A stretch of 64,000 nucleotides of DNA from Astropecten irregularis (lineage: Eukaryota; Echinodermata; Asteroidea; Paxillosida; Astropectinidae). The notes below the pieces were generated by a model, which saw nothing but the letters and a program-made list of their open reading frames with translations, was not told where the DNA came from and did no database searches. Location: positions 1-64,000 of the forward strand of contig OZ020254.1 in assembly GCA_963971285.1 (NCBI GenBank). The letters run 5' to 3'. A program made the translations under genes and the position numbers. Every line of letters begins with the position of its first letter. The first letter of the stretch is position 1. Positions 1 to 12,333 of this stretch are shown piece after piece.

Positions 1-3000
1 CTAACCCTAACCCTAACCCTAACCCTAACCCTAACCCTACCCCCTAACCCCTACCCTAACCTCCTAACCCTAACCCTAACCCTAACCCTAACCCCTAACC
101 CTAACCCTAACCCTAACCCTAACCCTAACCCTAACCCTAACCTAACCCTAACCCTAACCCTAACCCTAACCTAACCCTAACCCTAACCCTAACCCTAACC
201 CTAACCCTAACCCTAACCCTAACCCTAACCCTAACCCTAACCCTAACCCTAACCCTAACCCTAACCCTAACCCTAACCCTAACCCTAACCCTAACCCTAA
301 CCCTAACCCTAACCCTAACCCTAACCCTAACCCTAACCCTAACCCTAACCCTAACCCTAACCCTAACCCTAACCCTAACCCTAACCCTAACCCTAACCCT
401 AACCCTAACCCTAACCCTAACCCTAACCCTAACCCTAACCCTAACCCTAACCCTAACCCTAACCCTAACCCTAACCCTAACCCTAACCCTAACCCTAACC
501 CTAACCCTAACCCTAACCCTAACCCTAACCCTAACCCTAACCCTAACCCTAACCCTAACCCTAACCCTAACCCTAACCCTAACCCTAACCCTAACCCTAA
601 CCCTAACCCTAACCCTAACCCTAACCCTAACCCTAACCCTAACCCTAACCCTAACCCTAACCCTAACCCTAACCCTAACCCTAACCCTAACCCTAACCCT
701 AACCCTAACCCTAACCCTAACCCTAACCCTAACCCTAACCCTAACCCTAACCCTAACCCTAACCCTAACCCTAACCCTAACCCTAACCCTAACCCTAACC
801 CTAACCCTAACCCTAACCCTAACCCTAACCCTAACCCTAACCCTAACCCTAACCCTAACCCTAACCCTAACCCTAACCCTAACCCTAACCCTAACCCTAA
901 CCCTAACCCTAACCCTAACCCTAACCCTAACCCTAACCCTAACCCTAACCCTAACCCTAACCCTAACCCTAACCCTAACCCTAACCCTAACCCTAACCCT
1001 AACCCTAACCCTAACCCTAACCCTAACCCTAACCCTAACCCTAACCCTAACCCTAACCCTAACCCTAACCCTAACCCTAACCCTAACCCTAACCCTAACC
1101 CTAACCCTAACCCTAACCCTAACCCTAACCCTAACCCTAACCCTAACCCTAACCCTAACCCTAACCCTAACCCTAACCCTAACCCTAACCCTAACCCTAA
1201 CCCTAACCCTAACCCTAACCCTAACCCTAACCCTAACCCTAACCCTAACCCTAACCCTAACCCTAACCCTAACCCTAACCCTAACCCTAACCCTAACCCT
1301 AACCCTAACCCTAACCCTAACCCTAACCCTAACCCTAACCCTAACCCTAACCCTAACCCTAACCCTAACCCTAACCCTAACCCTAACCCTAACCCTAACC
1401 CTAACCCTAACCCTAACCCTAACCCTAACCCTAACCCTAACCCTAACCCTAACCCTAACCCTAACCCTAACCCTAACCCTAACCCTAACCCTAACCCTAA
1501 CCCTAACCCTAACCCTAACCCTAACCCTAACCCTAACCCTAACCCTAACCCTAACCCTAACCCTAACCCTAACCCTAACCCTAACCCTAACCCTAACCCT
1601 AACCCTAACCCTAACCCTAACCCTAACCCTAACCCTAACCCTAACCCTAACCCTAACCCTAACCCTAACCCTAACCCTAACCCTAACCCTAACCCTAACC
1701 CTAACCCTAACCCTAACCCTAACCCTAACCCTAACCCTAACCCTAACCCTAACCCTAACCCTAACCCTAACCCTAACCCTAACCCTAACCCTAACCCTAA
1801 CCCTAACCCTAACCCTAACCCTAACCCTAACCCTAACCCTAACCCTAACCCTAACCCTAACCCTAACCCTAACCCTAACCCTAACCCTAACCCTAACCCT
1901 AACCCTAACCCTAACCCTAACCCTAACCCTAACCCTAACCCTAACCCTAACCCTAACCCTAACCCTAACCCTAACCCTAACCCTAACCCTAACCCTAACC
2001 CTAACCCTAACCCTAACCCTAACCCTAACCCTAACCCTAACCCTAACCCTAACCCTAACCCTAACCCTAACCCTAACCCTAACCCTAACCCTAACCCTAA
2101 CCCTAACCCTAACCCTAACCCTAACCCTAACCCTAACCCTAACCCTAACCCTAACCCTAACCCTAACCCTAACCCTAACCCTAACCCTAACCCTAACCCT
2201 AACCCTAACCCTAACCCTAACCCTAACCCTAACCCTAACCCTAACCCTAACCCTAACCCTAACCCTAACCCTAACCCTAACCCTAACCCTAACCCTAACC
2301 CTAACCCTAACCCTAACCCTAACCCTAACCCTAACCCTAACCCTAACCCTAACCCTAACCCTAACCCTAACCCTAACCCTAACCCTAACCCTAACCCTAA
2401 CCCTAACCCTAACCCTAACCCTAACCCTAACCCTAACCCTAACCCTAACCCTAACCCTAACCCTAACCCTAACCCTAACCCTAACCCTAACCCTAACCCT
2501 AACCCTAACCCTAACCCTAACCCTAACCCTAACCCTAACCCTAACCCTAACCCTAACCCTAACCCTAACCCTAACCCTAACCCTAACCCTAACCCTAACC
2601 CTAACCCTAACCCTAACCCTAACCCTAACCCTAACCCTAACCCTAACCCTAACCCTAACCCTAACCCTAACCCTAACCCTAACCCTAACCCTAACCCTAA
2701 CCCTAACCCTAACCCTAACCCTAACCCTAACCCTAACCCTAACCCTAACCCTAACCCTAACCCTAACCCTAACCCTAACCCTAACCCTAACCCTAACCCT
2801 AACCCTAACCCTAACCCTAACCCTAACCCTAACCCTAACCCTAACCCTAACCCTAACCCTAACCCTAACCCTAACCCTAACCCTAACCCTAACCCTAACC
2901 CTAACCCTAACCCTAACCCTAACCCTAACCCTAACCCTAACCCTAACCCTAACCCTAACCCTAACCCTAACCCTAACCCTAACCCTAACCCTAACCCTAA

Positions 3001-3832
3001 CCCTAACCCTAACCCTAACCCTAACCCTAACCCTAACCCTAACCCTAACCCTAACCCTAACCCTAACCCTAACCCTAACCCTAACCCTAACCCTAACCCT
3101 AACCCTAACCCTAACCCTAACCCTAACCCTAACCCTAACCCTAACCCTAACCCTAACCCTAACCCTAACCCTAACCCTAACCCTAACCCTAACCCTAACC
3201 CTAACCCTAACCCTAACCCTAACCCTAACCCTAACCCTAACCCTAACCCTAACCCTAACCCTAACCCTAACCCTAACCCTAACCCTAACCCTAACCCTAA
3301 CCCTAACCCTAACCCTAACCCTAACCCTAACCCTAACCCTAACCCTAACCCTAACCCTAACCCTAACCCTAACCCTAACCCTAACCCTAACCCTAACCCT
3401 AACCCTAACCCTAACCCTAACCCTAACCCTAACCCTAACCCTAACCCTAACCCTAACCCTAACCCTAACCCTAACCCTAACCCTAACCCTAACCCTAACC
3501 CTAACCCTAACCCTAACCCTAACCCTAACCCTAACCCTAACCCTAACCCTAACCCTAACCCTAACCCTAACCCTAACCCTAACCCTAACCCTAACCCTAA
3601 CCCTAACCCTAACCCTAACCCTAACCCTAACCCTAACCCTAACCCTAACCCTAACCCTAACCCTAACCCTAACCCTAACCCTAACCCTAACCCTAACCCT
3701 AACCCTAACCCTAACCCTAACCCTAACCCTAACCCTAACCCTAACCCTAACCCTAACCCTAACCCTAACCCTAACCCTAACCCTAACCCTAACCCTAACC
3801 CTAACCCTAACCCTAACCCTAACCCTAACCCT
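1..3832. repeat. Telomere, (CCCTAA)n array
   Basis: The window begins with about 3.8 kb of CCCTAA hexamers, the C-rich strand read 5' to 3', as expected at the left end of a chromosome with vertebrate-type TTAGGG telomeres. From about 171 to 3832 the array is essentially perfect (about 610 units). The outermost 170 bases contain variants: CCCTACCCCC near 37-53, CCTCCTAACC near 59, ACCCCTAACC near 90, and shortened CCTAA units near 140 and 170. The inner boundary is abrupt, going directly from CCCT to CGGTGCCG. An uninterrupted reading frame through the array (alternating Val-Arg) is a by-product of the hexamer and is not a gene. Confidence 0.98.
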
Positions 3833-4257
3833 CGGTGCCGTTCTTGGTGCCGTCCTCTGTGTAGTCATCAATTAATGAAAAAGAGAACAAGAAAACATGT
3901 CACCACTAGAATATCAGAGGACAGTTTCTCAGATATATTACATTGATTTTGTGCCTTCGGGGCACATAAAATAATTCAATGTGATCATTGCTATCGCAAA
4001 TGACAATTTGAGGCTAACCCTAATTTTAGGGTTAGGGTTGGGGTTCTTCCAACACTTTACACGAAATTCTAACAAAATCTCTAACCCTCCATGGGCTGAC
4101 TATGCTGTGTGCGTGCGGTGGGTATGCAGTGCGCACAATGTTAACATCTTCAATGCTATCATTGTTTTTCGCAAACGACAATATTTGCAAACCGTAATGT
4201 TAGGGTTAGGGTTGGGAATTTGCATATTGTACACCCACCCTACTGGGTAACTGTGGG
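3833..4257. repeat. Subtelomeric segment with inverted interstitial telomere motifs
   Basis: Just inside the telomere lie two related copies of a short block. Each has a CAAATGACAATTTG- or CAAACGACAATATTTG-like stretch followed by TTAGGGTTAGGGTTGG (around 3985-4040 and 4150-4216). These TTAGGG runs are opposite in orientation to the terminal array; the first is preceded by CTAACCCTAA, so two short telomere tracts meet head to head at 4014-4040. A small GC hairpin, GTGCCTTCGGGGCAC, lies near 3952. No convincing coding potential is seen. Confidence 0.7.
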
Positions 4258-5172
4258 CCTTTACGAAACTAGGCTTGAGGCTAGGCTTGGGACTTAGTTC
4301 ACTACTGCTATTTGAATCCCACGAAATGAAACGAAGGGATTGGGCCACATGATGAAGCTGGGGAAAAGCTCCAGCTTCGCCATGTATCTCAAGCCCTTCA
4401 TTTCGTCACCGTTTTCACGAAGGGACAAAGTTGGCAAAAATCAATATTTTTTCGAAATTCTTTCTTTGGCCTAAATCGATTGAGGGTAATGCAAGGGACA
4501 TCTTGGCGAACTAATTTTTGTTAAAATCAAATCAAATCATAAAGATCATGGAAATCAATAAAGGGCACTTTGCACCAAAATGGCATTTAACGTTTTCACG
4601 AAGAGACAAAGTGGCAAAAATGCACGTTGTTCTATGGGGACAAAATACAGCGCGTATGCCATTTATCGTTTTCACGAAGAGACAAAGTGGAGCGCGCGCG
4701 CGCGCGCGTGCTTGCAACATAAGGCGCGCGTGATTTTTTTTCTTTTTACGAAGTGGCATTTTGTGCATGTTTGTATGGGGAGATTTTGCGTTTTCACGAA
4801 GAGACAAAGTGCAATCGGCCCTTTAAAATAACTCGCTTTTGGAGTTTTGCGTTTTCACGAAGAGACAAATATCTATGGACGTTAATTACTCCGTAATTAA
4901 GGGGTCTATTAACTTTTAATTAGCACCTCGTGATAGTGTGTGTTTCGAGCTTGAAATTGGTATACAAATATTATAAACATGCCCTCTAAAAGTAGGGGAA
5001 ATCTTCAATTTAAAAAGGGTAAAACTTTAAAATTTATTTTCTCAAAACTATAGTTTCAACGCGCCGTGGCCACTTTGTCTCTTCGTGAAAACGGTGACGA
5101 TTTCATTTAGGACACAAAATGGCAATAGAAAAACAAATGCCAAGCCTAGCCTCAAGCCCCATTTCGTAAAGG
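4258..5172. mobile_element. Non-autonomous DNA element with terminal inverted repeats (copy 1, 0.9 kb)
   Basis: The ends are inverted copies: CCTTTACGAAA plus AGGCTTGAGGCTAGGCTTGG on the left, and CCAAGCCTAGCCTCAAGC followed by TTTCGTAAAGG on the right. The interior carries at least five copies of GTTTTCACGAAGAGACAAAG (near 4410, 4590, 4668, 4790, 4848) and one in inverted orientation near 5080. There is also a run of alternating GC at 4692-4708. A shorter relative with the same ends is at 31238-31449. No transposase frame is present, so this is a MITE-like derivative. The match between ends and the second copy are seen directly; the superfamily is not determined. Confidence 0.8.
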
Positions 5173-6127
5173 CTCTTAATTTGCATGCTGCCTATTCATT
5201 TGCATTGGGAAATATGTGAGCTATAGTGCCTGTGTGCACCCAAGCATGGGTCACGATGTTGGGCGTAGTCCATGGACAGGCACTCCTGCATTTGCCACCG
5301 TGTAAGAAGGATGTTGTCTTCTTCTTTGTTTGCGTTCCCTGAGTTTGCTAAGGGTTAATTTCTTTTTCGTCCATCTTATAATTATCGGGAAACGTCGCTC
5401 TTCTCTATAACCATTACCATCCAGGATCCACTAGGCAATTGTTACGGAGGCCATGAGCCGTATATTCCTCAACATGCGGGCTGCGTCATGCCACACCCAC
5501 ATAATCGGAAGGTATTACGATTTAATGTTCATTTGGTTTAGTAATTTACGAACTGTTGTGTCAATGTTATTTGTCCGAACAACCTCTCAAGAATGCGTAA
5601 AGAAGTTAAGTACATGATCCTGAATCTTAATTGAATATTTGTATTTATTAATTGAAACTAGTCATTTTCGATCTTCAGTCTCTATCACATGTTCATCCTT
5701 GATTCAATTGCAATGCCCAATTTAATCCAATCAGCGAGCATTTGTTGAGTTTATTGAAACGGAGTCCAATCATTAATCTTTATCGAAAGTTATTATTTTG
5801 TCAAGCCAATTGTGGCGAATAGTCGCCTTGAAGCATGTTTGTTGATAATTTGAAGTATATGTTTGTTTATAACCAATATAATTTTGCTTAATTTAATACT
5901 GGCAATTTGACTTTTCTTCTGTACAGACTTTCCCCCAGCTGGTAGCCTTGTTCTTAATCCCTCAGTAGCCTACACACACACCCAACATTGGTCATTATTC
6001 TTAGTTCACATACCTGCAAACTAGTTTTGTACTGTTATATCCCTAAAATGCATTAAAGACCTTGAGCGACCTGTACAATGTACATATTGGTGTCCTTGCT
6101 TTTAATTTCCTGTTCGCTTGGTTACAG
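5173..6127. other. Intergenic, no gene recognised
   Basis: AT-rich sequence with no supported gene. It leads into the more GC-rich degenerate coding block that begins near 6128. A polypyrimidine stretch and TACAG near 5925 and GTTACAG near 6121 could be splice acceptors for that block, but this cannot be shown. Confidence 0.4.
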
Positions 6128-7740
6128 TATAGTCAGAAGTTCTTCCTGAACACTGCTGTCACTGAGAGAAGGAGCAACATTTGTCTGCCAGCCCACTTCG
6201 ATGACGCCTACTTCATCCGCTGGGGACAATAGGCGGCCTGAAAGTATTCCTTGTCACGTCGTTGAATCTTGCTCAGTTGATCAGGCGGCTCTACCAATTC
6301 ATTGCCAGGGCCCACTCGTCCATCACAACGCATGGATTTCCCACATCGACGACACAGATGCCGTGGCTACTAGAATCGCAGAATTAGCTGCACCTTCAAT
6401 CAACATCGATGGTCAGTTCACCGATTTCTTTGGCAACTTGCTACAAGGCCAACTGGAGCAAGTCCATGAAGGGCACTTCGCGTACATCGCAATACTCGGA
6501 ATGAAGATGGAGCCGTCTTCCTACGATGCTTTCGTCAACTTCAATTGGAAGAACTGGTCTATTCTGTGCTACACGTGGGAACCGATCTGACACACGACAC
6601 GGCGCGACTTGCCCTCAACCCGGGCGTCTCCAGACGAGGGGCACTCTTTTTCCATCCTGTGGCCGACAAGATCTCAATGACGGCCGTGTTCAAGGAGAGG
6701 GTCCCGGGTGGCCTAATCGACCAGTTGTGCCGCATGTTCCGGATCGACACCATTGAGGAGATGGGAGCGTATGAGCCCGTCCTTATGCACTCCCGCCCGC
6801 CCGCTCTCCGAGAGGCCAGGTTCAGAGGCACAGATTTTGCTAATTATCTTTTGTCGGGCGGCCATCCGCCATACGCTAATCTTCGACAAAAGTTTGAGAT
6901 GTGGGTGACTGCCACGAAAGGTGCTCGAGTCTGCAGTATCTCTCCGTGACCTGCAGAAGTTGTCTACGGATAGAGTTAGTGCTCCGGGACACAGTCCATC
7001 TGACCGCGGTTCCGAACAAACAACTCTGCGACTCCTTGATGTAGGATGACATCATCATCCTGTGACCGAGAGATCAGCGAGTCGTCCAGCAAGCGAGGAG
7101 ATGCGTGGGGGGAGCCGCCGACAACGAGGCCTCCCCCTCCAAGCGTCTTGCAGCAAAGTCATACCTGGATTACTTTCTGGCCGCGCAACGCATCGGCTGA
7201 TATATCATCCTCTGAAGGCGGCCCTGGGCGGAACCATAGGCAACAGCCATGCATGATCTACTGCCAGTGTCACCAGAGATGGATCATGTCGGTCATCACA
7301 GCATGATTGATGGTGCATCACAGACGGCCAAAGCGGCATCCCGCCATCTCATGATCCAGCCGGCACCCATCCAGTGGTTTCTGGAAAAATCTTGACGAGA
7401 CGTGTATTTCCCCCGCGACCGAAGAACAGCGCAGCAACCTGCCGTGGGGGGAATTCCTCCTGCGAATGATCAGCCAGTGGTGGGGAGCCGGAATTCCACT
7501 TCGATCTATTCACGGATGACTATCGCCAACAGAGACAGGCGGCAAATTCTGCAGTTTCGGAGGCAGATGTGTTGCACATGGTGTCGCAGCCACGCGCCAA
7601 GCGAGGGTATGTGGGCCTCATATCAGCAATCTTCAAGGAGATGGCGCGAGTTGCGGAGCTACAAGAGGCACAACTTCTTCACTTATTCTTGTGGCGGTTC
7701 CGCGTGTCAGCATGACCACACATGACACCAGCTTTCACAT
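6128..7740 (+). pseudogene. Frameshifted protein-coding block, family not recognised
   Basis: This GC-rich stretch reads as protein in pieces that change frame. 6128-6231 gives a peptide containing LNTAVTERRSNICLPAHFDD, then a stop. About 6350-6545 gives IAELAAPSINIDGQFTDFFG and more. A +1 shift near 6545 is needed to continue through LVYSVLHVGTDLTHDTARLA and MFRIDTIEEMGAYEPVLMHS to about 6930. Further coding-like pieces occur at 6936-7045 (LRDLQKLSTDRVSAPGHSPS), near 7130-7200 and at 7495-7707 (LFTDDYRQQRQAANSAVSEA). Amino-acid composition in these pieces looks like a real protein, while each single frame is broken. I infer a decayed gene or an old mobile-element ORF; indel errors in the assembly are the alternative. 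I do not recognise the product. Confidence 0.5.
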
Positions 7741-7887
7741 GGAACAATGCCTTGAGATTCACTGCAGTCACGGACAACTCCTTGGTCCAGCGAATAGCTG
7801 CGGCCAAGGGGTCGATCCATGACTGCAGGACCAGCGTCGTCAACTGTCCCTCCCTGTCAACGGTGAGGGCCACCGACAGGGACACGG

Positions 7888-8669
7888 CCGTGTTCTTTCG
7901 GTGCAACGATACTAGCACTCCGCCGCCCTAGGAACCCCCGCGAGCATCTAGATGTCTTTGCAGTGTTGCTGATCATTACAACCAGAGAGAGGCAAAGGAG
8001 ACACATGGCCGACACATGGCATCCCTGGTTTGGCTGGAGACACTACCGTGAACAATTCCGTAAGTAAAGCTTGCTGATGTTACAGTTGAAGAGTTCATTT
8101 GCAAAAACAGATAAGTCCTTTGTTGAAAAATTTACATTATCATCACGGATGCTTCTATTTCTTTTATTGAAGGATGCACCAATACATTCTTTTTGACATT
8201 ATCTGTACTTTGATAAATTTGCAAAAAAAAGAAGACGTTTTATATGTTCAAATGTACGCGGTTTCCATGGATACTAAAATGTAAAGCACGATTAAGCTAA
8301 TTTTTCCTAAATAGTTATATATCTGTTTTTGCAAATGAACACTTGCACAGGTGGCAAAGTGTTTCGATATACGAAAAGACATGTACTTATGATTTCTTTT
8401 GTTCCATTTGTTCCTTTGTTTCAGGAATCAACGTGCAATAACAAGTTTGCACAGTACTCAGAGCCCACGACGTACTGCTGGACAAGAACCCAGATGACCA
8501 AGAGTATCCATTCTTTATGGACTGGACTGTGCCGGTGGACCTCGGGCAGCGTCTCCACACCCTGGGACAAGACCTCCTGCCCGAGGACAACGACGAGGAG
8601 CCGCCGGCAGCAGAACAACACGTTGCAGAACCAGGAGACCAGTTCCACCTTTGTTCTTCGGGCCAATAA
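7888..8669 (+). CDS. Possible two-exon open frame at the end of the degenerate block, function unknown
   Basis: A frame through about 7888-8059 includes LALRRPRNPREHLDVFAVLL and an Arg-rich segment RERQRRHMADTWHPWFGWRH. It meets a consensus donor, C|GTAAGT, at 8060. An acceptor GCACAG at 8449-8454 opens an exon 8455-8669 in matching phase (the C plus TA makes Leu). It contains HDVLLDKNPDDQEYPFFMDW and an acidic tail rich in E/P, ending at TAA (8667-8669). The join gives about 110 residues from 7942. The Arg-rich plus Trp-rich motif faintly recalls the start of Harbinger-type nucleases, but this is not enough for a call. No start codon was found, and upstream frames are broken, so it may belong to the same decayed gene. 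Confidence 0.35.
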
Positions 8670-8708
8670 TGGTATCCCTTTTGATTCTTATAACTTTTTT
8701 GGTGTGAA

Positions 8709-9069
8709 GATGGTGCTGGTAGAAACCTATCGTTGAAAATGTTCAGCCTGGTATATTTATCCAGAAATAAGTAAAACAACCGAAAATCTTTTAAAAGATC
8801 AAAAATAAAAGAGAAAAGACTTAAGAAATGCTGTGGCCGTTTTTCACGATTTTCTCAAAAGTGGGCACCGTATGGGACTGAAATTTTCACAGATGACTGT
8901 TACTGTATCTTCCTTGATATTTTTTGCCCATGAATCTGTACTTCTTTGACAAAAACCAAAGTATGATACTACCTTTAATAAGAAATACTGTGGCCGTTTT
9001 TCACTGTTTTCTCAAAACGTGGGCACCGTATGGAACTGAAATGTTCACAAATGACTGTTATTGTATCTT
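8709..9069. mobile_element. MITE family A, truncated copy plus adjoining fragment
   Basis: 8709-8975 lacks the left end but keeps the interior (including the palindrome CTTTTAAAAG, GTGGGCACCGTATGGGACTG and GCCCATGAATCTG) and the right end CAAAGTATGATACTACCTT. A second partial copy of the interior starts at about 8978 and fades near 9069. Complete relatives are at 51521-51907, 25928-26244 and 42929-43282. Confidence 0.85.
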
Positions 9070-9344
9070 TGTTTTTTTTGGCGACGTGCTATTATACTGC
9101 TTTGTTTTGACAAAGTTTTGGTGCGATGAGATGGGGGTGAAATAACATTGTCGGTGAGGTCGCCCTTGGGGTACTCTTTGCGGGTGGTCTTGCCTGACCT
9201 CACCTGGTCATCCCAACCAGATAGTCAGTTTTTGGTTTGTTTGTTGGGGTGTTTGTTTGTTTTGGTGATGTGCTTAACATACTACTTTGTAGTTTGGTCC
9301 ATGGGTGCGATGGGGTGAAATAACCTGTCCTTGGGGCATTTTCA

Positions 9345-9365
9345 AGGGTTAGGGTTAGGGTTAGG
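9345..9365. repeat. Interstitial telomere-like tract
   Basis: Three TTAGGG units in a row, opposite in orientation to the terminal array, about 5.5 kb inside the telomere. It is too short to act as a telomere and probably marks an old end or repair insertion. Confidence 0.7.
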
Positions 9366-12333
9366 CTGACCAACTTTTTCTGAATGACATGGACAACCTA
9401 AGCAACTTTATAAGGGGTCAAACCTTCTTGGTGGAACGGGTTGAAATCTTATGTAGCTAGCTCTCAGACTATTACTGTTTCCCATATTGCTGTTTTTTTT
9501 TTTTCAAATTAACTGGATTAACTATCCCAAAGCCACAGTAATACTTTCTATGCTACAAGTTTATTTCTCCACAAGAAAAGGAAAAAAATACAGGTTTACA
9601 GTAATCCACATTCTTTATCTTTTATTCTAAAAAAGAAGAGCGATTCAAATGTTCTACATTGTAAAAGCTTGACAGTTAAAATGCAATATGTTCAGGTTTA
9701 AAACTCCATCGTTGTACAAGGCAATTTGACAAACACAGAGATGCATACAAACTGACAAGGATGTGAAGTTGCATCTTATCATTGATAATGAACAAATTTA
9801 GAACTGATGAAACTGATGTAAAATCTCTGATACAAAGAAGATAATCATTTTTATGGCAATTTTTTGTGTGACCATTGAGTATACAAGACAATACAAATAT
9901 GCAAATTCACACTAACACAAATAAAGTTTATTCCATTTTTTGTCTTAGTGTTCGCTTAGTGCAGTTTTAAACAGTTTCTGTTTATTTAATTATATGCACT
10001 AATAAGAATGATTCCCTTAAGTGAACAAGTAGCACAAAACAAGAAGTATATGATGTACATGTACTTGTATACATGTATGTATATGGTGAGACAATGATGT
10101 ACATGTATTATGGTGAGACATGTACATGTATATGTTGAGATATGTACATGTACAGGTGAGCAGAACATTGTACCGATCTTGCTTGAACTCATACAGAGGA
10201 ACAAAGTTCCACCTTCCCCTTGCTGCTGGTCTAATGCCATAATCAAATTGTACAGACATTGGCTGACTAAATAATTATACAAATTTGGGCTTCAACTTAA
10301 AGTGAATCCAGTCAGATTAGTCAATCTACCTTGTATCATATTCCAAGCATTTCAGCAATTTGCTTTGAAACATATAGTCAATAAAATATTATTCCGTTCC
10401 ATAACACTTAACACATAGATTCTACCCAGACCACGAGTGAAAAACCTATACTGCCGTTTGATATGGTGGTTAGCATTAATTTGGCTCGACAAATCAGTTC
10501 GGCAAGGCAAGCTTTTTCACCTCAACATGGGTCTGCCGTGTTATCAATATTCGGAAAGGCAGTGGCATGACACAATTAAGTAATAACTGTCGAACTAGGC
10601 TGCACTCCGTCATTTGATTTAAGTTTGGCACGGCAGTAGCACACAGCTGTATCTTCTTGCGTGTCAAGAAGAAGGCTTTCACTTAGTCATGGGATAGTTC
10701 TAGAATGTACGTGCAAGGTATTCTTCAACAATTAGAACCAAATTACAAACGTACATTGCAGAACGAGTTCAAAACAATTGCACTTATGACCTGATTAATA
10801 CTAGCAGTCAAATCGCTATTAAATGAAGTCATTTGTGACGGTTTATAGTGTGTTATGTAAAGAGAAGGTTTTGAAAGGAGCAGAGGTACAAATACTTGGT
10901 GTTCTTGCCGTCTTCAACTCAAAAGTTTTTTCTGATCAAAGCATGTCTACCTTGATTACAGAGGTTATGAACCTGGAGTTGGCAGGAAATTATAATAGTT
11001 GCTACATGTACAAGTTTACAAAATGATACAAACACTGCTGTAATTTCTAGAAAATTGTACCAACTAATGAACTAAATTCACACAAAAAACAAAGAAACAC
11101 AACAGAGTGCAAGCTAGCAATACCCACAAAGCTACATTACAAGCATGGAGGTACACATACATGTACTGTATCCTTTATACACAAATGGCAGTGAACGGCT
11201 TCATGAGCAAGAAAAAACAACTGATTTTTTTTTTATTAAATTCTTGGTTATATTGGTTTTGGATTAAATATATGTATTCAATCAAAAAAGTATTTGTCTT
11301 AACAAGACAAATTGCTTTGAACACTAGTTGGAAAATAATATTCATAAAAAGCAACAGACTACAACCGAATTCAAAAAATATGTTACGTTCATTATGTTTA
11401 AAATCTTACAATGGGCTATATCATGTGGCATGAAAATTGTACCGTCTTGTTTGCTATTTGTAGATTTAATTCATTTGCCAATTTCATACACAGACTAGTC
11501 ATCTTTGTTGTATTTCAAAACCGTGGAGACAGAAGTTATATTTTACTAACCAAGTGGAGTGGGCTAAAGATTCTAAACAAATAACAATAAATAAATTATT
11601 TATCAAAAAGATTATCTTTTTTTAAATGTGTAAATACCAAACAAGTTACATTGATCGAACTTTTCAACCAATTCCATTTTTATGAGCTGTGATTAGGTAG
11701 AGTTGTAGATTACATTCAATAAAAGGGAAAAACCGGTGGGAATATTGATAGAATTGTTATATTTAAGAAAATATCCATTCATAATGGACAGTCTATTACT
11801 TTTTATTTAAGGCAAGTTTTGACAGGGCAAGTGTAAAGCAGAATTTTGAAGATGCATAAATGGGAGAAAAGTATCCCAAGACAATTTGTGAATGATTTCA
11901 AGCCAAAATTTCTGTTTCAAATTGCTTTTGTCTTCAGCGTACAACCTATCCAAGCCTTGCTGCCTGTGTATAGAATGATGCCTCATTGCTCATTTCATTT
12001 TTCCGAATTTCTTTTTATAAAACCTTGCAGCATTGTTCTCATCAGGGTTGAAAAAAATTGACAATTACAACCGAAATAAAAAATTGACATCAAAATAACA
12101 TCATATTTATGAGAAGATGAAAACTTTTAGTTAGTTAGTTGTAACTTGTAGAGAGCCTCCTGGTTGTTCCACTGATGTCTTGGCTTTGGAAGAACTATTA
12201 TTCATTGTCAATAGCATCTTATTGTTTGGATATGATTCTGTGCCACACTGCCATGTGATGTCCTCTCAGATGTATTGTTATTATTGTATTCCAAAATTGG
12301 CTCATCCGCTCTCCTGCTCCTGCACCTATTCCT
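9366..12333. other. AT-rich stretch downstream of the HMGA gene; possible long 3' UTR
   Basis: No protein gene is supported on either strand. The part nearest 12333 lies just downstream of the minus-strand HMGA stop codon and probably holds its 3' UTR; several TTTATT motifs (AATAAA on the minus strand), for example near 11800 and 9558, could be poly(A) signals, but none can be chosen from sequence alone. Around 10055-10165 there is a cluster of ATGTACATGTA palindromes, a motif very common across this window. Confidence 0.35.

Noticed and set aside
137-3871. A 1.2 kb-codon open frame of alternating Val and Arg across the telomere
   Set aside because: It is a direct reading of the hexamer array, which has no stop in this frame; it is not a gene.
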